Shown in pieces: positions 20,430-32,001 of a stretch of 58,705 nt of DNA (the first letter of the stretch is position 1; each line of letters starts with the position of its first letter). The notes beneath the pieces were generated by a model that saw only the letters and a list, made by a program, of their open reading frames with translations, made no database searches and was not told where the DNA came from. The stretch comes from Pholiota molesta (lineage: Eukaryota; Basidiomycota; Agaricomycetes; Agaricales; Strophariaceae). A program made the position numbers and the translations under genes. The DNA is taken from NCBI GenBank assembly GCA_014925825.1, contig JACGCK010000252.1, positions 1 through 58,705 on the forward strand. The letters run 5' to 3'.

Positions 20430-23400
20430 CTAGAACACCGTCACCCCGCTCTGCGTGCCCGCGTACTGCGACTTCATATCGTCCAGCTCCGCCGCGTCGT
20501 CCTGGCTCTTATAGTCGTACGCCGACAGGCTCTCGAGGTCGCTCGCCCCCGCGACCGACGCCGACCCGAACGACGTCCGGCGCCGCAGCCGGTCGCTCTG
20601 CGAGTACGCGATGTGCGGCGTCCCCCCGACACCGCCCACTCCACCCGCCCCACCGCCCCCACCACCGGGCGCGCCGTTCCCATGATGCCCCACGCCGACG
20701 ACGCTGCTCGCATCCGTCCCGAGCCCCGCGTCCTGCGACACGATCGACGACGCGTAGCTGTACGTGCTGCGCTTCGCGCCCGCCGCGCCGCCGCCGCCGC
20801 CGCGCGGGATGTTCCCGCCGCCCGCGCCGAACGGGCCCGGCGCGCTGAACAGCGGCAGCCCGGACGCGTACGTCGCCTGCGAGCGCAGCGACTGCACGTC
20901 CGACGGGATGTACCCCAGCGCGTCGTGCGTGCGGTAGAAGCTCGCGTCGAAGCGGCTCGGCGTGCCGGACCTGCGGCTGAGGGCTGTTGAGAAAGAAACG
21001 TTAGTTAGTCAGGAAGCGGAGGAGAGGAGGGAGAACCGGAGACGTACGATCGTTGGCCATGGCGTTGGGTGCGGGCTGCATGTAGTCGCGCGCGTTGGTC
21101 TCGTGCCGGCGGAACTGCTCCATCGACTTGCCGAGCGAACGGCGAGGTTTGCTGAACTGGATCATGCTCGCCTGCAGGTTGCTCAGCGGGCCCTCGACGA
21201 GACAGTTCTTCTCCTTGTAGTGCGTCAGGAGGTAATGCCAGAGAGGGTGCTGGAATTGATAAACAGTCAGTAACATACCAACAATCAAATGAAAGAGATG
21301 GATAACGTACCTTGCTCAACACCTTAGGGTTGCCCAGAATGACGACACCATACTTGGCACGCGTAAGCGCGACGTTCAAACGCCTTGGGTCATTCAAGAA
21401 CCCAATGCCCTGGTGCTCATTGCTGCGCACGCAGCTCAGAATAATATAATCCTTCTCACGCCCCTGGAACGCATCCACACTCGCCACCTCAATCTCCTTG
21501 TACAAATCCTTCTTCAACGACCCATTGAACTGCATGTAGTTCACAATATACGAGCGCTGGCCCTCATACGGCGTGACGACGCCGATCTGGCTGGGCATGA
21601 CGCCCGCCTTGAAGAACTTGGTCACAATCTTTTCCACGTTGGACGCCTCCGTGCGGTTGAGGAACGACGTGCCGCTGCTCGAGATTTCCTCCTGGCCCAA
21701 GTTCTGGTAGAAGAACATGGGCGTATCCGGCACGGGCCACGGGAAGTCGACGTTCTTGCGCAGCCGCTCGGGGCGGTGACACCGTTCTGGAGGGTGCCCT
21801 CATAGAACATGTTGGATGGGAACTCGGAGAGGCAGGGATGCATGCGGTACTGGACTTGCAAACGGATGGGTCTGTTTCCTAACACGACGAGGCGTTCAAA
21901 GAGGGATTGGGTAAGACCAGCGCGTGCGGCTTTCTTGTTCATGATGACTGGGCCGAGTTGCTAGAAAATGATGATTAATAAATGGTGTAGAAAAAGAAGG
22001 CAGGAGGCAAGAGACTTTACCTGATGATCACCGACAAGAACAACTTGCTTGCAACCAAGGACCAAAGGAATCATACATTCTAGCAAAAAAGTCAGTATAA
22101 GTGAACACTTCAATGTGAAAAAAAGTACATACCGGGCTCAGCAGCCTGGGTAGCCTCATCAATCAACACAGTCCTGAACTTGAGCTTGCTCAGCCTGGGG
22201 TCACCAGCACCAACACAAGTGCAGCAAATAACATCAGCCGCATTCAAGATCTCCTTCTCGCACTGGCGGATGAGCGTCTTGTACTTCCGCTCATCGTTGC
22301 TGCTCAGTTCGCCCTGCTCGTTCTTGAGCATGATCAGCTTCTGCAGCTCCACGTGCGTCGTGCTGTTCGCGACCTGCTGGTGCAGCGTCAGGAACGAGAC
22401 GCTCGAGTCGAGCGCCTCGCGTGACTTTGCCGTCAGGCGCACGACCTTCAGGCCCGTGGCGTGGATCTTCTCCGTCAACTGGTCGACGGCGACATTGGAT
22501 GGTGCGCATACAAGGACTTGACCCGGGTTCATTTTGGCAAGATGGTAAACGATGGAAGCAGAAGTGACAGTCTTTCCGGTACCAGGAGGGCCTTGGATTA
22601 GACTGATGGGCTTCTGCAGCACGCTCTTGACAGCGAACATCTGCGAGTGGTTTAGCTCAGGAAGCCCAGGCGCAGAGAAGCGCTTAGGCATCTGGGTGCG
22701 GAGCATTTGTGGCTCCAATTCGTGTCCGAGAAGTTTGTGGTACTAAAATGAATGTTAGCATCTAGGTGTGACGATATAAAATTGAAATGACGTACAATAT
22801 ATCCGCTGACACTCTTTTCATCGACTGCGAACGTCTTCATCGCGAGCTGCATTCGATCGAAGCTCGTAGACTTCCAGACGAAGTCTGCGGCGAAGTTGTG
22901 CGTGCACTCAGCTGGAACACCGTCTGTCCTACGCAGCTCCAACCCAATCTCGTCGGAAACATCTATGCGCCAAAGTTGAGGCAATGAACAACCAAAAAGA
23001 CAGATAAAGACTTACTGTTGGGAATTTTGATGACATGGCCAACGCCCTCCCATGCTTTATGTAACTCGCCTTGGTACCTAAGCCTCAATTCATCTCCAAC
23101 AGCCAATCTAACTTCTCCACTCTCTAATTTAGGAAGACAGAACCAGGCGACACGCTTTTGATTGAGACCTAGATCCCAGCGCACGGTGATGTCGGTTTGA
23201 GTTTGACTCTCTTTCAATCTCTTGTCATAGTCCGCCTCGATCTTGACAAGAGGACCGAATATGTTCTGATACTGATAGGCGTCCTCATAGCGCAGTAAAA
23301 TGGGCTGCGGTTCGTCGTCCACGCCTGGTTTTTGAAGATCTTCTAGCGTAGCGTTGGCGTCCTCGCGCCACAGATCCTCAAGACGGTTAATTTGGTTGAA

Positions 23401-24206
23401 CGAGATTTGACGGGAGCGGAGTTGTTCAGTTTCGCTGGGCGGTTTAACGAGCCACGACAGGAAAGAGCGATCGTCTATCAAAGGCGCCCACAGAGAGGCA
23501 TTCCACGAAATATCCTTCGAGATGGCTGCGCATGGTTGCCTAAAAAGAGTCAGCTATGGATTTCTGATCACTGATGATGGAATTACTCACCGGCACAGCA
23601 AAACAACAACAGTGTCGCTTTTAGCGGGGATGAATCCCAACATGAAAACGTTTTTGCTGCCACAGTTGTAGCATTCAGGAGTGGTCTCGCCCAATGGGCT
23701 CTCAGCGTGCAAAATCACCTCTTTGTGTTTAGCGCGCACAAGATGGTTGACGATGTGCGATGCGGAGGTGTTTCCACGCGAATTGCAAAACCACTTGGAA
23801 CAGACAAGACATTTCACGACTGATGCAGGCGAATGGATTCCGCAGTAACTGGAATAAGTCAGATTTATGCATACTCATACTAACGGATAAAAAGCATTAC
23901 ACACCTGCAAGCGTGGGGTGGCAGATCAACTGCCGCCTCATCCTTCAAATCGTCCAAAACAGCGTAGAAATCCTCATCGAGAGTACTTCCTTCCTGATTC
24001 TGGGGCTCGTGGTGATGATGATGGGCATGTCCGTTGCCGGCTGAAGTCTCTCCGTTGTATTCTGAAAGCGCCAAGCTGGAAAGATCAACTTCGGAGGCAG
24101 CATTGTCTTGTGTAGTTGCGGTGTACACAGATGAAGTGTCATCTACGACGCCCAGGCCGCCATATGACGACGCAGAGTCGTACTGGAAGTTATCGAAAGA
24201 GTCCAT
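20430..24206 (-). CDS. UPF1: UPF1, ATP-dependent RNA helicase of nonsense-mediated mRNA decay; one apparent 1-nt deletion
   Basis: Nine exons fit: 24206-23905, 23848-23591, 23539-23016, 22962-22796, 22742-22133, 22079-22021, 21960-21311, 21249-21048 and 20983-20430, about 1108 aa. The N-terminal Zn-binding CH domain is clear ([17 protein letters not shown], then [11 protein letters not shown]). The superfamily 1 helicase core follows: Walker [90 protein letters not shown] and [11 protein letters not shown]. The C-terminus is Gly/Ser-rich with SQ sites. Near 21770 the frame breaks between LQNGVT and the expected [11 protein letters not shown]. One missing base there restores the family sequence exactly, so this is either a sequencing error or a recent null. 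The encoded protein binds UPF2/UPF3 and release factors in the cytoplasm. It is divergent from U2AF1. Confidence 0.96.
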
Positions 24207-24387
24207 GATGGTGGTTGAGAAAGGACGCTTGCCTTTTGGCTTCGCCTCTACTTGTTTGGACGGGGCCGTATGCTGAGTCACGTTGTCTCTCGCTGCGCGA
24301 CATCCATAATCCTTATTTATCGACTCATTCCACGACATTCTCGAGTCAAGCACTGCTATTCCTGTAACCACCATCACATAGGGACCA
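24207..24387. promoter_or_regulatory. Short shared promoter between UPF1 (-) and U2AF1 (+)
   Basis: Only 181 bases separate the two start codons, so both genes must use one bidirectional promoter region. No clear TATA box is visible. A CAAT-like element may be present, but I cannot assign sites with confidence. Confidence 0.6.
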
Positions 24388-25305
24388 ATGGCTTCACATT
24401 TGGTACGTCTGCTCGCTTATACTGCCTGTCGTTCCTACTAACTTCATATTTTTCAAGGCCAACATCTTCGGTACTGAGCAGGATCGAGTAAACTGCTCTT
24501 TCTACTACAAAGTACGCATATAACTACTTCATCTTCCTTGTTCCCAACTGACATCCTTTCTGATAGATTGGTGCCTGCCGTCATGGCGATCGCTGCTCCC
24601 GAAAGCACATAAAGCCACCATTCTCGCAAACTATTTTGCTTCCCAATGTTTACCACAATCCCTCGCACGACCCCGTCTGCAAGCTCACAGAGAAGGAACT
24701 CCAGGAAGGCTTCGATGCAGTCTACGAAGACCTTTACTGCGAGCTTTCCAAGTTCGGACACCTTTTGGAGCTTCACGTAAGTCTTTGCGTTCCTTTTGTT
24801 TCTCGTTGGCATTCACTAACCTTGCATTCTGTGCAACAGGTGTGTGACAACGTCGGCGATCATCTCATTGGCAATGTGTACGCGCGTTACGAGTGGGAAA
24901 CAGAGGCGCAAGCTGCCGTGGATAGCTGCAATGAACGCTGGTATGCAGGTATGTGACGCGTCTTTACTGCTGACATTCTCCATCTAACAGCCACTAGGTC
25001 GACCTCTCTACGCTGAGCTCTCCCCCGTGACGGATTTCCGAGAAGCGTGCTGCCGTCAGAATGAGAATGGCGAATGCAACCGTGGAGGGTTCTGCAACTT
25101 CATGCATCTGCGCCTTGCGTCAAAAGACCTCGTTTCCTCTCTCCGCGCTGGTCAGCGCCTGGAGAGAAGACTGCACCCTGCTAAGACGGAGGCCGGAGGA
25201 GGAGGATGGGAGCCTAGTAAGAGGGAAAGCGGCAGAGGGCGCAGTGCCAGCCCTCCCAGACGAGGCGGAGCAAACCCAGGAGAGGACCGTTGGACGAGGA
25301 AGTAG
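24388..25305 (+). CDS. U2AF1: U2 snRNP auxiliary factor small subunit (U2AF35)
   Basis: Five exons, 24388-24402, 24458-24511, 24567-24776, 24840-24948 and 24998-25305, give 231 aa, the normal size for fungal U2AF35. The order is MASHLANIFGTEQDRVNCSF, first CCCH zinc finger ([20 protein letters not shown]), the U2AF-homology RRM-like domain (EDLYCELSKFGHLLELHVCD and NVYARYEWETEAQAAVDSCN, then RPLYAELSPVTDF), second CCCH finger (CCRQNENGECNRGGFCNFMH), and a short RS/Gly tail. It recognises the 3' splice-site AG and pairs with U2AF65 in the nucleus. The first coding exon is only 15 nt. All junctions are GT-AG and in frame. Confidence 0.96.
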
Positions 25306-25430
25306 TTAGTGTCCATTTGGGCTTTTGTTCGTCAACCCTAAAATTGGCCCCAATACCAAGTTCCGATACCATAGTGTCTACTGTTTCGATATTGTACATT
25401 CGTGTCTATGTATTCCAGACTTCTAAATTT

Positions 25431-26311
25431 TTAAACAAGCCAATGTTTAGGGCTTAACTTTGCTTCTCCATTTGCCAATGGCCATTGCAAAAGGAAACTA
25501 TTGAATGTTCAATGAAGACACTAGGCAAGTGAGCAAGGTGAGGCTCACCGATCTGCGAGTGGACGAATGAGTTTTCCTGAAAGAGATAAAGAGTTCACCC
25601 GGGCAAAAGTTTCAACATAGATGATCAAAGGCGCATGGAGACCTAAAAACTAAAATACATGCATTTGGACATTGAATTAAAAATTCAACCATATTGCTGC
25701 TACTGACCTTGTTGACATAAACAGCTGTGCAGAGGATGAAAGATGTCCCTGGCCCATTCAAAATGAGAACGTCGGCAGGTTTTTGAGGACTGAATAATGG
25801 GCGCAATGTGATATACTGGACACAAGTCAGTAGCGATTTCAATGCACCAAGCGGTGTGGCGATTAAAGGTTGATGAACTTGTCGCGCCCGAGGTATTGTC
25901 AAAATTTCATACTGAATCGGGTGCATTTAGCATTGACTGAGCGACTACGGAAAACGAACAGATAAATACGTCTTGTTTTGTTGATCCGAGCTGGGCTTCC
26001 AGCTGCAGCGCCTTTTTCACACTCAGGCTATCGCCCTCGCTCACGATATATGTTCTGTAAGTATACCGCTTCGGGTCCAGAGCAGACAGCAGAGTAAGGG
26101 CTTCCGTAGTGTGTCCTCCTACACATACCGACATGTTATTTGGATCGATAGAGAGAATAAAACGAGACATACCTGAGCCCAAGAAAACGGCCACGGAACA
26201 AACGTCAGATTTCCTACGAAGGCGTTTGGGGCGGCCACTTTGAGTTGGTAGGATCATGTAGATGCGACATATCACAAGGAACGCAAGGACTGTAACCCAA
26301 AAAAAGAACAT
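25431..26311 (-). CDS. ALG14: ALG14, membrane anchor subunit of the UDP-GlcNAc transferase
   Basis: Five exons, 26311-26173, 26118-25970, 25911-25708, 25649-25549 and 25497-25431, give about 219 aa, which matches the family. An N-terminal membrane span (MFFFWVTVLAFLVICRIYMI) is followed by the Rossmann-like start VAVFLGSGGHTTEALTLLSA, then YIVSEGDSLSVKKA, the ALG14 block YEILTIPRARQVHQPL, ADVLILNGPGTSFI, and the end IYVETFARVNSLSLSGKLIR and DRFLLQWPLANGEA. ALG14 recruits catalytic ALG13 to the ER membrane and adds the second GlcNAc to dolichol-PP-GlcNAc in N-glycan assembly. The acceptor of exon 4 was chosen because only that one gives FLGLHAPLIIYVE. The gene is tail-to-tail with U2AF1, 125 bases apart. 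Confidence 0.94.
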
Positions 26312-28832
26312 GGTGATCGATAGGAACCAGGTCAAGCAATGAGGCCGCCACGACGTCAAGAGGTTTATGATATTGAAAGGTCGAAACTCTATAGCTGGCG
26401 ACGGGAAGTATCCTTAAGATAAGGACAGAATCCAGGACCAACAGTGGTCGAGCAGTACTATACAACTATAAGCAATCGAGATCCTTGGACTGTAAAGCGT
26501 GAATTGGCAAAATTGAGCAGGAGTTAAGATTGCGCGGCGCCGTTGGAATCTGTGAATACGTTTCATTGAATGAGTTTGACGAAAGAGAAAAAAAAGAGTT
26601 TGCAGCCGTACCTTCAACACATCTTGTCCAGCATGTATGGCAAATGCAATGAATCTATGACAAGGTTGATAATTAGTATGTAGCAGCCTCGAAAGAGGCG
26701 GCAGGCGACAAGCAGGCGACCAACAGGCTGAAGCGGATCATAAAACCACGTGACCATATCTGCGGCACGGAAGGCAATCAGTCCAAAAGAGGAAGGAATA
26801 CTGATTGTGACAATCTAATCTTGTCCTCTGACTTCAAAGCGCCTGGCCAGCGCTCTCGCCTATGAGTTGGAAAACAGAACCAAAAAATCAAAGAAATAGT
26901 GTACGTTCTTTACCGTACTTATTTCCTGTACACGTAAGTAGTTGATTTCAAAGTCAACCGACTGATGTACTAGTCCTTATATTTCAAACTGATAAAATAC
27001 TCCCTCTAACTCTGGACTTCCTAAAATAAAGGTGCCATACTTAGTCAGACTGCGTTCGGCCTTGATTTACCTCTAGGTCATCAGGTTCCAGGCCTTTCAG
27101 TTCTCGCAAATAAGGTCTATTTAACGCGGTGCTTGCTCCAGTGTTTGCACCTAAATAGGTGACGTTCGAGAAGCAAGGCAACTAAGTTATGTTTAGAAGT
27201 TAATTCGAAGGCGGTCAGTTCAGTCCGTGGACCGACGTTTGTCGACTATTATCATTTAGTCATGGCCCGAACGGTGGTTCGACTCCGCATTCCGGAGCGA
27301 AAGGCCAGGATATGTACTAGAATCGTTAGACGCAGATGGCTGTCAAGTGATGTTTACTAGCGGTCAAGTTCCGAACAAAAGTTTCTCCATCTTCGACGTC
27401 GAGCATCCACAAAGTAGGCGCTTGCTAAGAGGCAATAGATATGTTACTGTCGCCATGGACGCAGCATTTGACTTCTAGGCAATCGTTTATCGATGATAAT
27501 GTCAAAGGCGCAGCGGGAAGAAGGCGCTGCTATTATGTCGTGCCTATATCCTGTGTCCCCAGCCGATTATCGATGTTCCCGATGAGGTGAATTCGACGGA
27601 AATGATATCGAGATAGTAACCTAACTACTCATGCGACGGCGCAGAGATATGACTTTGTGCGCCGATAGTACATAGGCTACCCCGCCTAGATAATTAGCAA
27701 GAGCCTGTCCGTGCAACCCGCAGCAAGGAGACAGGTGCATAGATTTCGCAAGGAGGACATCCGAGCCAGTCAGATTCATTTACTAAAGACCGGCGAGCAA
27801 GGGAAATTTTCTGAACTATCCTCTCCGTGAGATGGGCGAGGAATAATTAGTTAGGATGGCTTGAGGCCTACATCTGCAGCAGTATAACTGCATTGCCTCG
27901 CGATCGAGCGCGAGGTTGGTTGCTTGTCAAAGCATTCCATTGCGGTGGGTAATATGGCCCAATACTGCCTCAGTGGAGAATGAGAGAGCTGTTCAAGGAT
28001 ATGGTGCGGAGGATGCCTCGTTTTGGGTTCATCATTTCCGGCGCTCTAGAGTCTGGACTGCTCTGAGATGCCGCTGTGCTGCCTCAGAACATTCACTGCG
28101 CAGCACTAAATTCTAGATCGACATTTGTCGACAAAGTACTTTGCTCCAGTACTGCCAGCACGATAGGACTCATCTTCGTCTGTAAGATACGCTGATTTAC
28201 GCGTTCTGGAGATAGGAAAGGGTCGTTTTGGCTAATTGCGATATGATGGTCGACGTCAATGAGTTATTCGCGGGCGGTCTGAACCAATTCAATCTTCCGT
28301 AATCTATTTTTCCCCATCTGTCGAGACTCGGCATAGCTCAGCGTTCAGCACTGCCATCAAGATTGCAAAATTCATCGAACAGAGCACATATTGCGTAAAA
28401 ATTAGATTTCAATACCAGGCTCTGTAGCAGAGATCATGGCTTTCTCTAGGTTCCCCTGCTAAAGTAAAAAACAATAACTAGGAGAAAACAAGCAATGTTA
28501 TTCTTGGGTTCTATTTATAAGAACAATTACGTAATGTAATGAGTTTGGGTTCGGATTGACTGTTGCTGTGCATCGCCAGGACATGAATTCATTTGACAGG
28601 GCCACGCTCTTGCCTCTTTCTGCCCTTTGCGGCTCGCTAACTCTTCCGGACGACGTTGGGAGCTACTTCTCCTTAACCATTGACTCCCACCATCCCTAGA
28701 CACTTGGGACCTAGCTGAACGTTCCATCGGCCTCCTGAGCCCGAACTTGTTCAAACGCGCCGTCAGCAACTAGTGATTATTCTGGTTTGATTCTGGTCTT
28801 GTTTTCCAAGGGAAGTCATATCAGTTGAAAAC
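26312..28832. other. 2.5-kb gene-poor spacer
   Basis: All frames are short and stop-rich on both strands. The sequence has mixed composition, with many TCGA and GATCGA-like words but no repeat, tRNA or transposase that I can recognise. It may be an old, decayed element. The last 300 bases are the promoter of the next gene. Confidence 0.4.
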
Positions 28833-30761
28833 ATGGCCACGGCATGCACACCCACCCCGACTGCTACAAGCACTGAGGTGTCCACGTCGGAGAGCTTCTC
28901 AACCACATCGACAGTGTCGACAACCACCTTGCCGGGGTCCGTGTCTACGTCTGTCTTCCGAACATGTGTCCCAACGACCGTGACGAATTCCACTACATGT
29001 GTATTCCAGGAAGCAACAACACTAATCACGCTTCCTGGTGCGTATTTCTCGTTGGGCAACTGTATCTCATGACTAATTTTCTGTGTCCAAATGTCAGGAA
29101 ACACATCTCTGCTCACGGTTCCAGTTACAGTTACAATAGACACACCAATTACGAATATTGTTACGCTTTTTGGATCATCCTGTACAACATCTCCACCCGA
29201 CACAACCACCACTTCGATAACGACTCCGATTGATACGACTACTACTAATCCACTTACCACGCCCACTACAACATCTTCCACCACATTTACACTTCCTGAC
29301 ACAACGACTAATACATCGACATCTATCTTTTCTCCTACCACCACCACTTCCAATTCACCCACTAACACCGCTGCTGGCGTTGATACCACTAATACAAATC
29401 ACAAAAAATCCAGTAACGCTGGACCCATCGCTGGAGGTGTTATTGGAGGAATCGCCGCCCTTATCTTCCTTGGAATTCTGACGTGGAAATTGATGTACGC
29501 ACTTTACCCGCTCGCTCTCTCGTGACGCTTTACTGATCCGTCATTTCTTCCTTCTAGCAAAAAGCAACGCCGATTCGATTTCGATGGTATCTTCGATTCG
29601 GACAAGATTGTCCACAATACACCGCATTATAAAAAGAAAGCACCGGAAACGAAGCCATACGATTATGGTATGATCGGCCAACAGGCCGCACATGTTACTC
29701 ATCCTAGTGGGCTCAGTCCTCCAGGTTCTCCCCCCGGAACCCAGACCACCTTCGGAGGCCAGCAGGCATCGACGCCATATGGACAACAAGCCCCTGCGCA
29801 CACTGGCGTTGGTCAAGGCATGGGGAACACCGGTGCTGGCCAAGGTGTCGGCCATGGTGGTGCTGCACAAGGTACTGCCGCCCACGCTGCTGGCCAAGGC
29901 GCTGGAAATGGCGCGCCAGGCGCCCAAGGCGTCGGTAAGGGCGGCGCGGCCCCGCACGGCCACGCGCCCGCGCCTCAGCCGCCGCAGCACCTGCGCAGCC
30001 CCTCGCTCACGCCTCTCCTCGCGGGCATCGCCGCCAACGCCGCCGTCGCCTCGGCTCCGTCCTCGCGGCCCTCTACTGGAAGCTCGCTCGGGCCACAGGT
30101 GCACCCCGCACAGTCGCAGCCGGGGTCCATGCCAGGCGGCAGCTCGGCGTCGTCCTCGGCGTCTATGTACCCCCCGGCTCTGCAGAGCTGGGCGGCGGCG
30201 GCGCAGGGCAGTGCGGTGGGACCGAGCTCGGGCGCTGCCGCGTCCAGCTCACTGGCGCATAATGCGAGTGCGGGAAGCTCGAGCTCGATGTACACGTCGG
30301 GCAGCAGCGCTGGCGGGTCACCGTACAGCCTGGGCAGCATGCCGCCCATGGTGCCTGTCGTCGTCGGCGGTGGCGCGCGGAATAGTAACACCCAGCAGCA
30401 GCAACTCCAGCAGCACAACGATCCTTTCGCGCGGTCCGGCAGCCCCGTCAGCGTGCAAGAGCAACGCATCTTGCAGGTGACCAACGCCGACCCGTCCGAG
30501 CCTCTGTATCTCCCCGTCGGCCCTTCGCGCCAGTCGTATGTCGGTGGCTCGTACTTCCCCAACCAAGGCGCGGCATCGTCCTCGTCCGCGTCCGCAGGGC
30601 CGTCGCAGTCGAGCAGCGGGGCGGCGGCAGTGGCCGCGGACGGGAAGGGCAGGCCGCTGAATACTTTGGGCGAGAAGGCGCCGCTTGTGCATCTGGACGG
30701 CGGGCTGTACCAGGAGCCCGCGCCGGATGCCGTCCCTGCCCCCCCTGCATATTCTCAGTAA
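28833..30761 (+). CDS. Mucin-like single-pass membrane protein (Mid2/WSC-sensor-like architecture)
   Basis: Exons 28833-29037, 29098-29494 and 29558-30761 join in frame to about 601 aa. The N-terminal 180 residues are Thr/Ser-rich (TPTPTATSTEVSTSESFSTT onward), contain four Cys, and should be heavily O-mannosylated. A juxtamembrane segment (NAGPIAGGVIGGIAALIFLG) forms the only membrane span, and an intron follows directly after it. The cytosolic tail starts with KKQRRFDFDG, then becomes Gly/Ala/Gln-rich with a GQG-type imperfect repeat, and ends APPAYSQ, a PPxY-like motif that could bind a WW-domain ubiquitin ligase (inference). No N-terminal signal peptide is visible, as in several fungal stress sensors of this type. 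The tail is very GC-rich. Confidence 0.82.
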
Positions 30762-32001
30762 GGGCGATGATCTCATAGTTTTTCATGCAACATCTGTCGT
30801 TATCGATGTTTGATTTTTGCCGTTGCGTGTCATTTATCTTTGTTTCTTCTTTGGCTGGGGCCTGCTGGGGCCCACCCACGGTACCTTGCTTCATTTCATT
30901 CAAATTCAGATATTAATATTCTTTGTCGGTGTTTATGGACGCTAGCGCTAGCACTCAGTATACCACTGCCTCGTTTTCTTCCGTTCTCGTTCTCGTCCTC
31001 TCATCTCAAGACTTCAGGTCTCCTCCAGTGCTCCACACGCACTTACTGCGTACGGTTTCAGCTGCTGCCAATGCACTTCGATGCACCTTAAGCATTTATA
31101 TCTACCTACGTACAATACTTACAATTTCTTCCATCTCGGACAATCATTGGGCTTCATTGGGTCTCCTTTATTATGACGAATTATGACCAGCCGGTTTACT
31201 CACCAGGCCTCTCGAATCTCTGCAATCTATATTACCGCAAATAGAAATTGTGGACTAGTTGGGCGATGCAGATCTCGCAGATATGATCAACCCACTAAGC
31301 TCTCGCATTGGTACCTACAGGTACCATCTGGTAAATTTTAATTTTAATTGATTTTGAATTAGGAAAGATTAGGAACCAATAAATTGCTCATACAATTTGA
31401 ATAGTTTAACCTTTTAGCCGTCGAGGCCAAGCGAGGCGAGCACATTGAAGCACATTGATGCAAAAACAGACAAAAATGGTGTCGGAGTACATAAGTATGC
31501 GAGTTTCGCAGCCCAAATTCTGAACTGTACCTACAGACGAGAATACAACCAGGACCCGGGTTCCACCCATACTTCGAATGATAATATTGTCAGTGTTCTT
31601 ACTACTTATCATCAGAGCACTAAAATTAATTGGCGCTGAAGCTGAAGCTTCAGACAGACAAGCTTCTCCAGGCTTCTCCCCCAAGGCTTCTCCGTCCTAA
31701 AAATAGGCTGATGCAAATGTCAGATCAATACCTCGCCTGAAGGCTGAAGTTGGGCCCCAAGTTTTTAATGATGAGATCTCGAGAAATTATCGGCAAATTC
31801 GACAGAGAAGAAGTGTCATAAAGTTACAGCGTCGGAATTGACAAGACAAGGTGTCACTCGGTGATAAAGAAAAACAATTTGAGAACTACATAATCGTACC
31901 AGTACATTAACAGTCGTTAAGATACATCATCATCATCATCGTCTCAGTTACATACAAAGGTCGTTAGTCATTAAATCGTTGGAAAAATGCCACGCCCGTG
32001 T
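30762..32001. other. Intergenic, about 1.2 kb, convergent genes
   Basis: A pyrimidine-rich 3' flank lies at 30762-31170, then AT-rich spacer. Near 31310 an inverted pair of GGTACC words is separated by TACA, and near 31670 the word AGGCTTCTCC recurs. A short ATC run lies at about 31926. No gene was found. Confidence 0.4.

Noticed and set aside
20240..20990. Plus-strand frames of about 200 aa opposite the UPF1 C-terminus
   Set aside because: Antisense shadows of a GC-rich, Gly/Ser-rich UPF1 exon.
27260..27285. GGTTCGACTCC word in the gene-free island
   Set aside because: The flanking sequence does not give matching acceptor, D or anticodon stems.
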